In this document: positions 37,214 to 45,046 of the stretch, one piece after another | Layout: every line of letters starts with the position of its first letter | How positions within the stretch are numbered: position 1 is the first letter of the stretch | Source of the DNA: Bacteroidia bacterium | GTDB lineage: Bacteria; Bacteroidota; Bacteroidia; NS11-12g; UBA9320 | Length of the DNA stretch: 59,217 bases | NCBI GenBank assembly: GCA_017857855.1 | Contig: JAFMCI010000009.1 | Coordinates: 1 to 59,217 of the forward strand | Reading direction: 5' to 3' | Program-made: the position numbers and the translations under genes | Notes under the pieces: model-generated | What the model was told of the DNA's origin: nothing | What the model saw: only the letters and a program-made list of their open reading frames with translations | The model's database searches: none

Positions 37214-38078
37214 TATTGCCTTTTTGGCGATTACGCTGGCTTTACCAAGTTTTTCACAAGACACTTCCTCTACCTATAGAATTCAATATCCTGATTTTGA
37301 CGAGGATATTGTTCCCGCACAGATAATATATGGGAATAGTTGGGATCCTGACCATGTTGATAGCCCAGCCTACAATGCAGAACATATGTCATGGGGATTT
37401 CTTATTATGTTAGCGGATTCAAATTTTCCATATTGTCACCCTATTAAGGGAAGAGTTACTTCTCATTATGGATGGCGTAAAAGTCGGTGGCATAAGGGCA
37501 TAGATATAAGCCTAGACATCGGAGATCCAGTATGTGCTGCTTTTGATGGCGTGGTAAGAATGCAACGTTATAATGCTGGTGGATTTGGTAATTACATCGT
37601 TATACGCCATGAAAATGGCTTAGAAACGCTATATGCACATTTGTCAGAGGCGATTGTTGAACGAAATCAAATTGTTAGTGCGGGAGATACTATTGGTTTT
37701 GGCGGAAGTACTGGAAGAAGCACAGGTCCGCATCTACATTTTGAAGTGAGGATAATGGGCCAAGCTTTTGATCCTGCTCGCATCATTGATTTTACCAATT
37801 ACAAGCTTGCAGTTCCCCAAGCGTATATCAATCATACATGGTTCCCTTATATAAAACATAAAGTTCAAAGATCAACAGATGAACTGTCCAGTGCGAAAAC
37901 GCAAGGGAAACCAGTGGTAGTTAATATAGCTCCCAAAAAGTACCACAAGGTAAAAAAAGGAGACACACTGTATGCAATATCGAAGAAATACAACGTCCCT
38001 GTCAACACTATTTGTAAGCTGAATAAGATGACTAGGAATTCGCCGCTTTCTATCGGAAAAAATCTTCGGATTAAGTAA
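37179..38078 (+). CDS. Exported M23 peptidase with C-terminal LysM domain
   Basis: The 299-residue protein has a signal peptide (about 1-26, ending FSQD) and an M23 LytM-type domain (about 85-200), with the zinc-ligand motifs HKGIDISL and GPHLHFEV and the core GNYIVIRHENGLETLYAHLS (20 residues). A LysM domain (about 252-299, YHKVKKGDTLYAISKKY) binds peptidoglycan. It probably cleaves peptide cross-links in the periplasm. Its 5' end overlaps ribF by 35 bases in another frame, and it converges on gldD. Confidence 0.93.
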   Translation: MRRKLEKFCKLSIAFLAITLALPSFSQDTSSTYRIQYPDFDEDIVPAQIIYGNSWDPDHVDSPAYNAEHMSWGFLIMLADSNFPYCHPIKGRVTSHYGWRKSRWHKGIDISLDIGDPVCAAFDGVVRMQRYNAGGFGNYIVIRHENGLETLYAHLSEAIVERNQIVSAGDTIGFGGSTGRSTGPHLHFEVRIMGQAFDPARIIDFTNYKLAVPQAYINHTWFPYIKHKVQRSTDELSSAKTQGKPVVVNIAPKKYHKVKKGDTLYAISKKYNVPVNTICKLNKMTRNSPLSIGKNLRIK

Positions 38079-38089
38079 GAAATATTATG

Positions 38090-38668
38090 TTATTGAAACT
38101 GAAAAGTTTCTAGAGCACGCATTATATCTGCATTTAAAAAAGTATAAATAGGCATAACACTATCCATTTCAGTCTTTTTATTAAAATAAAAAGAGCCTCT
38201 AATAAAATGCTTTTTCCCATCGGTTAAATAAAAGTTAAATGGTGTAGCAGTCTTTCCTTCTAAGTCGTAAATCATTCCATAGAGGCCTTTGGAGCTGTCG
38301 GATATTTCACGTTCAATAATTTCTTCTGCTCTTTGTATGTGAGGTGTAAAGACCATCCTGTAGGCATCTTCAGCCAAACTATCTAATTCTTTCGTGCCTG
38401 TGATGGGTAAATAACTTAAATGCAATGTAGCGTCAAAAGGCGAGTATACTAAATTGTACCAGCACGTATTTGCAGCATCTCCATAAGGTTCTAGTATACT
38501 ATATACAGGTTTGTCAAAAGTGAATGGACAGTTAGCATCTGCCTTGTTATATGCCTTTACAGGATATAAAATGCGAGGGTAAGCTTTCGGCTTAGGTATA
38601 TAGGTGTTGCAACTAAACTGAAGGATAGAAGCAAGAATTAATGTTAAGCTAATAAAGTTAGTCTTCAT
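38090..38668 (-). CDS. gldD: Gliding motility lipoprotein GldD
   Basis: The 192-residue lipoprotein has its lipobox cysteine at C20 (LQFSC). The N-terminal YIPKPKAYPRILYP stretch matches GldD, which is needed for gliding in Flavobacterium johnsoniae and is linked to type IX secretion. The gene order mutY-ssb-gldE-gldD is the same as in many Flavobacteriia, which strengthens the call. It overlaps gldE by 11 bases. Confidence 0.93.
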   Translation of the reverse strand: MKTNFISLTLILASILQFSCNTYIPKPKAYPRILYPVKAYNKADANCPFTFDKPVYSILEPYGDAANTCWYNLVYSPFDATLHLSYLPITGTKELDSLAEDAYRMVFTPHIQRAEEIIEREISDSSKGLYGMIYDLEGKTATPFNFYLTDGKKHFIRGSFYFNKKTEMDSVMPIYTFLNADIMRALETFQFQ

Positions 38669-40070
38669 TGTTTATGATTAAACTTGGGTCTAATTTTAAT
38701 TGAACTCTTTTTATACGTCTATTATCTGCGGCAATAATGGTAAAGGAAAGGGTGTCTAAAATTATTTTTGTCCCCTTGTTCGGAATTTTGCCTTCTATTT
38801 CCATTAATAAACCACCAATAGTATCAGCATCCCCTCTTACTTTTTCAAAGTAGTCATTGGTGAAATTTAGAATCTTGCAAAGCTCAAGTAAGGGAGTTTT
38901 TCCTTCAAACTGATATGTTAGCTCGTCTATCTTAGTAAACGAAATCTCATCAATGTCGTCAAATTCATCTTTGATTTCTCCAAATACTTCCTCTAAAATA
39001 TCTTCCATAGTTACGATTCCTTTTGTGCCTCCATATTCATCTACAACTATGGCCATATGAACCCGTTTATCTTGAAACTCTTGGAGCAGGTCGTCTATTT
39101 TTTTATGTTCAGGAACATAAAAAGGTTGTTTTAGTAAGTTTTGCCAATTAAAATTGGTTTTTTTATGAATATGTGGCAAAAGATCTTTGACATATAAAAT
39201 TCCTCTGACTTGATCAAAGGTATCTTCGTATACGGGGATACGACTATAGCTCCATCCAACTATAGTTGATAATAATTCGTGGGCATCTGTGCTAATGTCT
39301 ATACCACTTACTTCCGTACGCGGTTTCATTATTTGCTTAACGCTAGTATTACCAAAATTAATTATGCCCTTCAGAATATGCTTCTCTTCAATTTCCTTGT
39401 TTTCATCTGCAATATCAATGGCCTGGCTAATTTCTTCTACCGAGATATTATGCATTTGCTTTTTAAGATATTTATCAAAAAGGGATGAACTGGCTGAAAG
39501 ACCTAGAATGATAGGCTTGAAAATACGATAACATATTTGCAAAGGTTTACCCATGAATCTAACCACTTTTAAATTGTTTTTAGTAGCGTATATCTTTGGG
39601 ATAATTTCGCCAAGCAGTACAAGAAGAAAAGTGATAAGTACTACTTGTAATGAGAATGCAATGATCTCTTTCTTTAGCATAAAGAAAGGAGTTATCCAAT
39701 CTTGAAAACTGAATAACGAATCAAAAAGGAATGATGAGAAGATAATTATAAAAACGTTTACCAAATTATTCATTACCAATATGGTAGCCAGTAATCTTTG
39801 AGTAGCGGTCTTGCGATCAGGATCATTTATAAGTTCAAGTGCCGTTTTAGATGCATGACTATCTTCTTCGTTTAGAAGCACTAGGTCACTGGGGCTAAGG
39901 CTAAAAAAAGCATTTTCAGCACTAGAAAACAGGCCTGAAAGGAAGAGGAAAAAAAGAATAACAATTAATCCAATAACACCAGTGAATATATCACCTGCTA
40001 CGTTAGAAGTATGTACTTCTGAGGATATGAGAAGTAGAATTTGTTGAAAGGGCTCGGAGTCGGTTTTCAA
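38658..40070 (-). CDS. gldE: Gliding motility-associated protein GldE (CorC/CNNM-like)
   Basis: The 470-residue protein has an N-terminal CNNM transmembrane domain with about four hydrophobic segments (30-205), a tandem CBS pair (about 235-355, with MKPRTEVSGID and MAIVVDEYGGTKGIVTMED) and a C-terminal CorC/HlyC-type domain (about 370-460). GldE is the partner of GldD; related proteins have been implicated in magnesium transport. The start is a TTG (40070), 12 bases after ssb; a later start is possible but would shorten the N-terminal tail only. Confidence 0.92.
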   Translation of the reverse strand: MKTDSEPFQQILLLISSEVHTSNVAGDIFTGVIGLIVILFFLFLSGLFSSAENAFFSLSPSDLVLLNEEDSHASKTALELINDPDRKTATQRLLATILVMNNLVNVFIIIFSSFLFDSLFSFQDWITPFFMLKKEIIAFSLQVVLITFLLVLLGEIIPKIYATKNNLKVVRFMGKPLQICYRIFKPIILGLSASSSLFDKYLKKQMHNISVEEISQAIDIADENKEIEEKHILKGIINFGNTSVKQIMKPRTEVSGIDISTDAHELLSTIVGWSYSRIPVYEDTFDQVRGILYVKDLLPHIHKKTNFNWQNLLKQPFYVPEHKKIDDLLQEFQDKRVHMAIVVDEYGGTKGIVTMEDILEEVFGEIKDEFDDIDEISFTKIDELTYQFEGKTPLLELCKILNFTNDYFEKVRGDADTIGGLLMEIEGKIPNKGTKIILDTLSFTIIAADNRRIKRVQLKLDPSLIINNED

Positions 40071-40082
40071 GATATTTTAGAA

Positions 40083-40532
40083 TTAAAAGGGGAGGTCATC
40101 ATCGGCGTTATCCATAATGCTATGAATAGCTGCTTCATTTTGCTCTTCAATTTGTTTGACTGCGGCTGGGGCAGGACTACTTGCAACATTATTTTGATTT
40201 GATTCACCGGCAGCTTTATCCAACATATTCATGGTGTTTACACGTATGCGTGTGGTATATCGCTTTATTCCGTCTTTTTCCCATTCTTCGGTCTTTAGTT
40301 TCCCTTCCACATAGATTAGTGATCCTTTTTTTAAATATTTCTCTGCGACTTTGGCAAGGCCGTCCCACATTTCAATATTATGCCATTCTGTTGTGTCTAC
40401 TCTATTACCATTTTTGTCGGTATAGCGGTCATTAGTAGCAATTGAAAAATTAGCCACAGCTCTATCCTTGTCGAGATATTTTACTTCTGGATCCTTGCCC
40501 AGGTGACCCACTAAGATTACTTTGTTTATCAT
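40083..40532 (-). CDS. ssb: Single-stranded DNA-binding protein
   Basis: Ssb coats single-stranded DNA during replication and repair. The 149-residue protein has an OB fold (about 1-105) beginning MINKVILVGHLGKDPEV, with ATNDRYTDKNG and EWHNIEMW. A flexible linker and the acidic tip DDDLPF, which recruits partner proteins, follow. It begins one base after the mutY stop, in the mutY-ssb-gldE-gldD operon. Confidence 0.96.
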   Translation of the reverse strand: MINKVILVGHLGKDPEVKYLDKDRAVANFSIATNDRYTDKNGNRVDTTEWHNIEMWDGLAKVAEKYLKKGSLIYVEGKLKTEEWEKDGIKRYTTRIRVNTMNMLDKAAGESNQNNVASSPAPAAVKQIEEQNEAAIHSIMDNADDDLPF

Positions 40533-40533
40533 G

Positions 40534-41634
40534 TTATTTTTGTTGTTTTAAATATTTTAGGGTTAGCACACTGGTAGGGAATACTTTTCCTAAATCATCT
40601 AATTCTATTTCAAATATATTGTTTTTTAAAATTTCAGATCCGGTATTTAGTGATATTGTGTAAAATTTAGCAAATATTTTTCTATGCGTTAGTATGTGCT
40701 CTATTTCTCTGATTGAATGCAAATGGATAGTTTTACGTATTCCAAACTCTTCAGTAAAATGGTTTATGACTTCACTATCAGACATTTGCTTCTCTATAAG
40801 TGGAAATTGGTATAGATTTTTCCAAATACCCGTTTCTCTTTTCTGAATGTAGGTTTTTGAACCTAATCTCATAACTAAATAAGAATGATAAACCTGAGTG
40901 ACCTTGGTTTTACCTTCTTTAGTTGGAATTATATTTACTTTTTTTGAGCTCCAAGCTAGACAATTTGTGTTTAAAGGACAATCAGTACAATTTGGGTTGC
41001 GCGGGGTGCACTGTAGAGCACCAAATTCCATAATAGCTTGATTCCAAATATCTGGCCTACTGGGATCAAAAATCTGTTCAAGTGCTATTTTTATTTCGGC
41101 TTGCCCATCAGGCTTATTAATCGGTTTTTCTATTCCAAATAGGCGAGAAATCACCCTGTTGACGTTTCCATCGATAACCGCATGTGGAAGTCCAAATGCG
41201 AAACTAGCAATCGCTGCGGCTGTATAATCTCCAATACCTTTAAGGGCTCTTATATCTTGGTAGTTTGAGGGGAATCGACCATTGTATTGGTATGCAATTA
41301 CTTGGGCTGTATGATGTAAGTTCCTTGCTCTACTGTAGTAGCCTAAACCTTGCCATAAATTAAGTATATCCTCTTCTCTAGCATCTGCAAGTTTCTTTAT
41401 AGTGGGAAAATGTTCAACAAATTTCAGGTAATAAGGCAATCCTTGAGCAACACGTGTTTGCTGCAAGAGAATCTCTGAAAGCCATATGTAGTAAGGGTTC
41501 CTAGTAGCTCTCCATGGTAAGTCACGCTTGTTTTCTTGGTACCACGGTATGAGTAAAGTTGCTATTTTCAAAATATTTTCAAAAAAAGTACTTACAAATG
41601 ACAATATGTTTGAAAAAAAACTAAATTTGTCCAC
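40534..41634 (-). CDS. mutY: Adenine DNA glycosylase MutY
   Basis: MutY removes adenine opposite 8-oxoguanine. The motifs are WLSEILLQQTRV (catalytic glutamate), the helix-hairpin-helix LKGIGDYTAAAIASF, IDGNVNRVISRL (catalytic aspartate) and the iron-sulfur cluster C-X6-C-X2-C-X5-C in CTPRNPNCTDCPLNTNC. A C-terminal NUDIX-like domain follows. The GTG at 41634 gives 366 residues, but the first 21 are unlike the family and overlap the HU promoter element. A TTG at 41571 (345 residues) may be the true start. Confidence 0.93.
   Translation of the reverse strand: MDKFSFFSNILSFVSTFFENILKIATLLIPWYQENKRDLPWRATRNPYYIWLSEILLQQTRVAQGLPYYLKFVEHFPTIKKLADAREEDILNLWQGLGYYSRARNLHHTAQVIAYQYNGRFPSNYQDIRALKGIGDYTAAAIASFAFGLPHAVIDGNVNRVISRLFGIEKPINKPDGQAEIKIALEQIFDPSRPDIWNQAIMEFGALQCTPRNPNCTDCPLNTNCLAWSSKKVNIIPTKEGKTKVTQVYHSYLVMRLGSKTYIQKRETGIWKNLYQFPLIEKQMSDSEVINHFTEEFGIRKTIHLHSIREIEHILTHRKIFAKFYTISLNTGSEILKNNIFEIELDDLGKVFPTSVLTLKYLKQQK
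41622..41629 (+). promoter_or_regulatory. -7 promoter element of the HU gene
   Basis: TAAATTTG matches TAnnTTTG exactly and lies 28 bases before the HU ATG. It falls inside the first codons of mutY if the GTG at 41634 is used for that gene. Confidence 0.5.
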
Positions 41635-41657
41635 TAACTAAAAATTAAAGTACAGAA

Positions 41658-41936
41658 ATGACTAAAGCAGAAGTGGTTACTGAAATAGCCGAGCGAACGG
41701 GAGTTGAGAAGACCCTAGTGCAGGAAACAGTAGAAAGTTTTTTTAAAGTGGTTAAAGGGTCACTTTTGAAGGGTGAAAATGTTTATTTTAGGGGTTTTGG
41801 AAGTTTTATTATTCAGCAGAGAGCCCAAAAAATAGCAAGGAACATATCTAAAAACACACAAATAACTATTCCTGCACACAACATCCCTAAATTTAAGCCT
41901 GCTAAGACTTTTATTGAAAAAGTAAAAAAAGGTTAA
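41658..41936 (+). CDS. HU/IHF-family DNA-binding protein
   Basis: The 92-residue protein begins MTKAEVVTEIAERTGVEK and has the nucleoid-protein core VYFRGFGSFIIQQRAQKIARN (cited as VYFRGFGSF and QQRAQKIARN), followed by the beta-arm region with the IPAHNIPKFKPAKTF motif. The family bends and compacts DNA as dimers. It diverges from mutY and is followed by the TPR-protein gene after 20 bases. Confidence 0.93.
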   Translation: MTKAEVVTEIAERTGVEKTLVQETVESFFKVVKGSLLKGENVYFRGFGSFIIQQRAQKIARNISKNTQITIPAHNIPKFKPAKTFIEKVKKG

Positions 41937-41956
41937 ATTTCAAAGTTGTAGAATAA

Positions 41957-42439
41957 TTGATTAGAAACAAAAGATACTTGAACACTGTAATTATAGTGTT
42001 GGGTGCATTTTTAGTAATTAGCTTAACCTGGGCTGGGTTTATATCCAGTACTAAATCAGTCGCGCCAGCTACAATAGAACCTCACAATCTTAAAGAAACT
42101 GAATCCAAAGGGCCTATGATGATCTCTGATTCAGAGTTAGATCCTGACGCCGACTTAAATGAAGTGGTAGACTTAGCTGTAAAAAATATGCAGAGAGGTA
42201 AGGAATCAGGAGATATGAATCTAGCTATGAATGAGGGAGTTATGAAACTTTTAGCGGTTGTTAAAAAAGATTCAAATCATATTAATGCGCTGAAATATTT
42301 AGGTCTTTTTGCCTTAGAGTCAGGACAAATAGAAAAAGCTGAAAAAAGATTCAAAAAATTAGTACTTTTGCAGCCCGAAAATCAGGAGTTTAAAACGACA
42401 CTCCAAGAAATTCGTGAGGAGTTAGAACACAAACATTAA
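41957..42439 (+). CDS. Membrane-anchored TPR-like protein
   Basis: The 160-residue protein has one N-terminal membrane segment (about 8-28) and a C-terminal helical region (about 65-155) containing TPR-like units, for example ALKYLGLFALESGQIEKAEK (20 residues), followed by a second partial repeat. Such proteins usually act as interaction scaffolds; the partner is unknown. The start is a TTG, since no ATG precedes the membrane segment. It lies between the HU gene and the tiny basic peptide gene. Confidence 0.75.
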   Translation: MIRNKRYLNTVIIVLGAFLVISLTWAGFISSTKSVAPATIEPHNLKETESKGPMMISDSELDPDADLNEVVDLAVKNMQRGKESGDMNLAMNEGVMKLLAVVKKDSNHINALKYLGLFALESGQIEKAEKRFKKLVLLQPENQEFKTTLQEIREELEHKH

Positions 42440-42460
42440 AAAAAATATTTGATATAAGTT

Positions 42461-42553
42461 ATGCCAAGCGGTAAAAAAAGAAAAAGACATAAGATTGCTA
42501 CTCATAAACGTAAAAAACGTTTAAGAAAAAACAGACATAAGAAAAAGAAATAA
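42461..42553 (+). CDS. Tiny basic AURKAIP1/COX24-domain peptide, probable ribosomal small-subunit protein
   Basis: This 30-residue peptide starts MPSGKKRKRHKIATHKRKKR and is almost entirely Lys, Arg and His. It matches from memory the short Bacteroidota proteins annotated with the AURKAIP1/COX24 domain, related to mitochondrial ribosomal protein mS38. The family relation suggests it binds rRNA in the 30S subunit; this is inference. It lies between the TPR-protein gene and rng, a neighbourhood of RNA-related genes, and was found by eye because it is far below usual gene-length cut-offs. Confidence 0.85.
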   Translation: MPSGKKRKRHKIATHKRKKRLRKNRHKKKK

Positions 42554-42571
42554 ACCTTAATTCTTAAGAAA

Positions 42572-44134
42572 ATGGCCTACGAAATGATAATAGACGTAGG
42601 GTCAGATGGAGAGAGAATAGCTCTACTTAAGGATAAGAAACTTGTTGAATTACACCAAGAAAAAAATGAGAGTGGAAACTTTCTAGTTGGTGAAATTTAC
42701 TTAGGTAAGGTAAAGAAAATCATGCCGGGACTTAATGCCGCGTTTGTCGACATAGGTCACGAGAAAGATGCTTTTTTACACTACCACGATTTAGGCCCAT
42801 ATATAAATTCATTGGTTAAAATAACCGATGAATCTTTAGATGGGAAACGAACAAATGGGGATTTATCCAACTTTGTTTTAGAACCCGAAACGGTTAAAAC
42901 TGGTAAAATAAACCAAGTTTTAAAGCGAAACCAACAATTACTTGTCCAAATAGCAAAAGAGCCTATTTCTACCAAAGGCCCACGGCTCACTACAGAAATT
43001 TCTGTAGCCGGCAAATACTTTATTTTAGTTCCTTTTTATGATACAGTAAACGTTTCTAAAAAAGTTAGTACTTTAGACGAACGCAAGAGATTAAAGAATC
43101 TAGGTAGTAGTTTGAAAACTCCCAAACTTGGTCTTATTTGCAGAACTGCAGCAGAGCAAAAAGGAGGACAAGATCTACATCAGGATATCTTAGAGCTGCA
43201 AGAGAAATGGGAAACTATCTTCAAAAAGTTGCCAGGCGCGCAAGTGCGTGACAAGATTTTAGGAGAAGACCAGAAAAGTTTCGCAATTCTAAGAGATCTA
43301 CTTAGTTATGAATTTACTTCGATTACCGTAAATCAAAAAGTTCTTTACGATGACATGAAAGCACATGTAGAGACAATTGATAAACAACTTCCGAAAGCCT
43401 TGAAGTTGTATTCAGGTAAGGAGGATATCTTTTCACATTTTGGAGTCGATAAACAAATTCAAGCTTCTTTTGGTAAGAGTGTGTCATGTGCTGGAGGAGC
43501 ATATCTGATTATAGAACATACTGAAGCTCTTCACTCTATAGACGTAAATAGCGGTAGTAAACAGTCTAAATCGTCTAATCAAGAGGAAAATGCACTAGCA
43601 GCTAATCTTGATGCAGCGAAAGAAATTGCTAGACAATTGCGCTTAAGGGACATGGGGGGTATCGTGGTGATCGATTTTATCGATTTGCGTAGCCCTAATT
43701 TTAAGAAGCAATTGTGGAATACATTGAGTGAAGCCATGGCTGACGATAAAGCAAAGCATACTATATTACCAATGAGTAAGTTTGGCTTAATTCAAATTAC
43801 TAGGCAACGTGTGCGTCCAGAGATGGATATTACAACCGCAGAGAATTGCCCGACTTGTAATGGTACTGGTCAAGTCACTTCGTCGGTTATGATTTTTGAC
43901 AATATTGTTCAGCAACTTGATTATTTAATTACTACGGCTAAGCACAAAAGAATAACTTTAGTAACCAATCCTTATCTTGCCGCATATACTATTCAAGGGT
44001 TCCCATCTCACCGTATGAAATGGTTTTGGGAATACAAGCAATGGATACAAGTAAAAGATGATGTAAAAATGGGTATGATGGAGTATGCGTTTCTAGATGG
44101 AAGTAATGAAATTATCAATCTAGATATGCCGTAA
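42572..44134 (+). CDS. rng: Ribonuclease G/E family endoribonuclease
   Basis: The 520-residue protein is the catalytic core of the RNase E/G family, which processes rRNA and degrades mRNA. An S1-like domain (about 30-130) with FLVGEIYLGKVKKIMPGLNA (20 residues) comes first. The DNase I-like catalytic part has the motif DMGGIVVIDFIDL. The zinc-link CPTC motif follows near residue 430. There is no long C-terminal scaffold as in E. coli RNase E, so the RNase G-like form fits. It overlaps rlmH by one base. Confidence 0.92.
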   Translation: MAYEMIIDVGSDGERIALLKDKKLVELHQEKNESGNFLVGEIYLGKVKKIMPGLNAAFVDIGHEKDAFLHYHDLGPYINSLVKITDESLDGKRTNGDLSNFVLEPETVKTGKINQVLKRNQQLLVQIAKEPISTKGPRLTTEISVAGKYFILVPFYDTVNVSKKVSTLDERKRLKNLGSSLKTPKLGLICRTAAEQKGGQDLHQDILELQEKWETIFKKLPGAQVRDKILGEDQKSFAILRDLLSYEFTSITVNQKVLYDDMKAHVETIDKQLPKALKLYSGKEDIFSHFGVDKQIQASFGKSVSCAGGAYLIIEHTEALHSIDVNSGSKQSKSSNQEENALAANLDAAKEIARQLRLRDMGGIVVIDFIDLRSPNFKKQLWNTLSEAMADDKAKHTILPMSKFGLIQITRQRVRPEMDITTAENCPTCNGTGQVTSSVMIFDNIVQQLDYLITTAKHKRITLVTNPYLAAYTIQGFPSHRMKWFWEYKQWIQVKDDVKMGMMEYAFLDGSNEIINLDMP

Positions 44135-44598
44135 TGGCAATTAAGCTAATCGTTATAGGTCCCACTAAAGAAACTTTTTATAAAGAAAGCGAAAATGAGT
44201 ACCTCAAGCGACTTACTAAATACTGTAAGTTAAATTACATCCAAATTCCGGCATCCCGTAAATCTGTTATAAGAGAAGAATGTCTCGCTATGGAATCTAG
44301 CAGTATCAAGAAACATATAGGTCCTTCGGATTTTGTTCTTTTATTGGATGAGAAAGGAGATTATTATAGCAGTAGACAATTTGCAGAAGAGCTCAATCTG
44401 AAATTAGTAAACCAATCCAATATTACGTTCATAATTGGCGGAGCTTTTGGATTTTCAGATGATATTAGACAGCGAGCTGATTCGCTTTGGAGTTTATCTA
44501 AACTAACTTTTCCTCATCATTTGGTGCGAACGGTTTTTTTGGAGCAACTTTACCGAGCTTTTACTATACTGAACGGGGAAAGCTATCATAATGATTGA
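44134..44598 (+). CDS. rlmH: 23S rRNA pseudouridine(1915) N3-methyltransferase RlmH
   Basis: RlmH is a small SPOUT methyltransferase acting on assembled 70S ribosomes. The 154-residue protein has LLLDEKGDYYSSRQFAE, the knot motif FIIGGAFGFSDDIRQRAD and the C-terminal HHLVRTVFLEQLYRAF, all standard for the family. The ATG overlaps the rng stop codon, so the two are translationally coupled. Confidence 0.96.
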   Translation: MAIKLIVIGPTKETFYKESENEYLKRLTKYCKLNYIQIPASRKSVIREECLAMESSSIKKHIGPSDFVLLLDEKGDYYSSRQFAEELNLKLVNQSNITFIIGGAFGFSDDIRQRADSLWSLSKLTFPHHLVRTVFLEQLYRAFTILNGESYHND

Positions 44599-44653
44599 TA
44601 AGCTGATAATTTAAAGTTTTAAATAACTAATAATGTTTTATGCTAAACTTTGA

Positions 44654-44661
44654 TATGTTTG
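44654..44661 (+). promoter_or_regulatory. -7 promoter element of the 44694 gene
   Basis: TATGTTTG matches TAnnTTTG and ends 32 bases before the ATG at 44694. An AGGG near 44681 is a possible ribosome binding site. Confidence 0.5.
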
Positions 44662-44693
44662 CAACGACTTTTTAATTGCGAGGGTAAGAAAAA

Positions 44694-44972
44694 ATGGGAA
44701 GAAGTAAAAAAGAAAAACCAGAAGAGAAAAAAAAGATGGGAAGGCCACCTACTAAACCAGTAGTTAAAAGGCCCGCTTACTATGTTAGCGTCAAAGTGAG
44801 TAATTCCATGAACTATCAAAATACTAACGTTTTAATTAGTAAAGATACTATCCCAGAAATTAAGCAACTTATCGCCAGATCCCCTCAACAAGTTGAGTTT
44901 TTGGGGTATTGGAATGGGAAATCTTACGAAAATGTTGCTGAGATTGACGAGTTTATAAAGACGAGAAAATAG
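44694..44972 (+). CDS. Small basic protein with AT-hook-like motif, function unknown
   Basis: I do not recognise this 92-residue protein. Residues 1-27 are highly charged, with a run of Lys/Glu and then MGRPPTKP, whose GRP core resembles an AT-hook that binds the minor groove of AT-rich DNA. Residues 28-92 look like a compact alpha/beta domain (YYVSVKVSN at the start, VEFLGYWNGK later). It has its own promoter and terminator. A DNA-binding role is a guess from the AT-hook-like segment. Confidence 0.75.
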   Translation: MGRSKKEKPEEKKKMGRPPTKPVVKRPAYYVSVKVSNSMNYQNTNVLISKDTIPEIKQLIARSPQQVEFLGYWNGKSYENVAEIDEFIKTRK

Positions 44973-44999
44973 CCTAGTTTGTTTGTAGTCAAAAATTTG

Positions 45000-45030
45000 A
45001 AGGAGTTTACACAAGTGAACTCCTTTTTTT
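45000..45030 (+). terminator. Rho-independent terminator after the AT-hook-like gene
   Basis: A ten-pair stem (45001-45010 with 45015-45024, one G-T wobble) closes on an ACAA loop and runs into seven T residues. It ends only 17 bases before the MFS ATG. Confidence 0.87.
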
Positions 45031-45046
45031 ATCACTATTGTTCAAT

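Noticed and set aside
38095-38110. Hairpin GAAACT-gaaa-AGTTTC between the M23 gene and gldD
   Set aside because: It lies in the gldD 3' codons and lacks a T run, so it is not called as a terminator.
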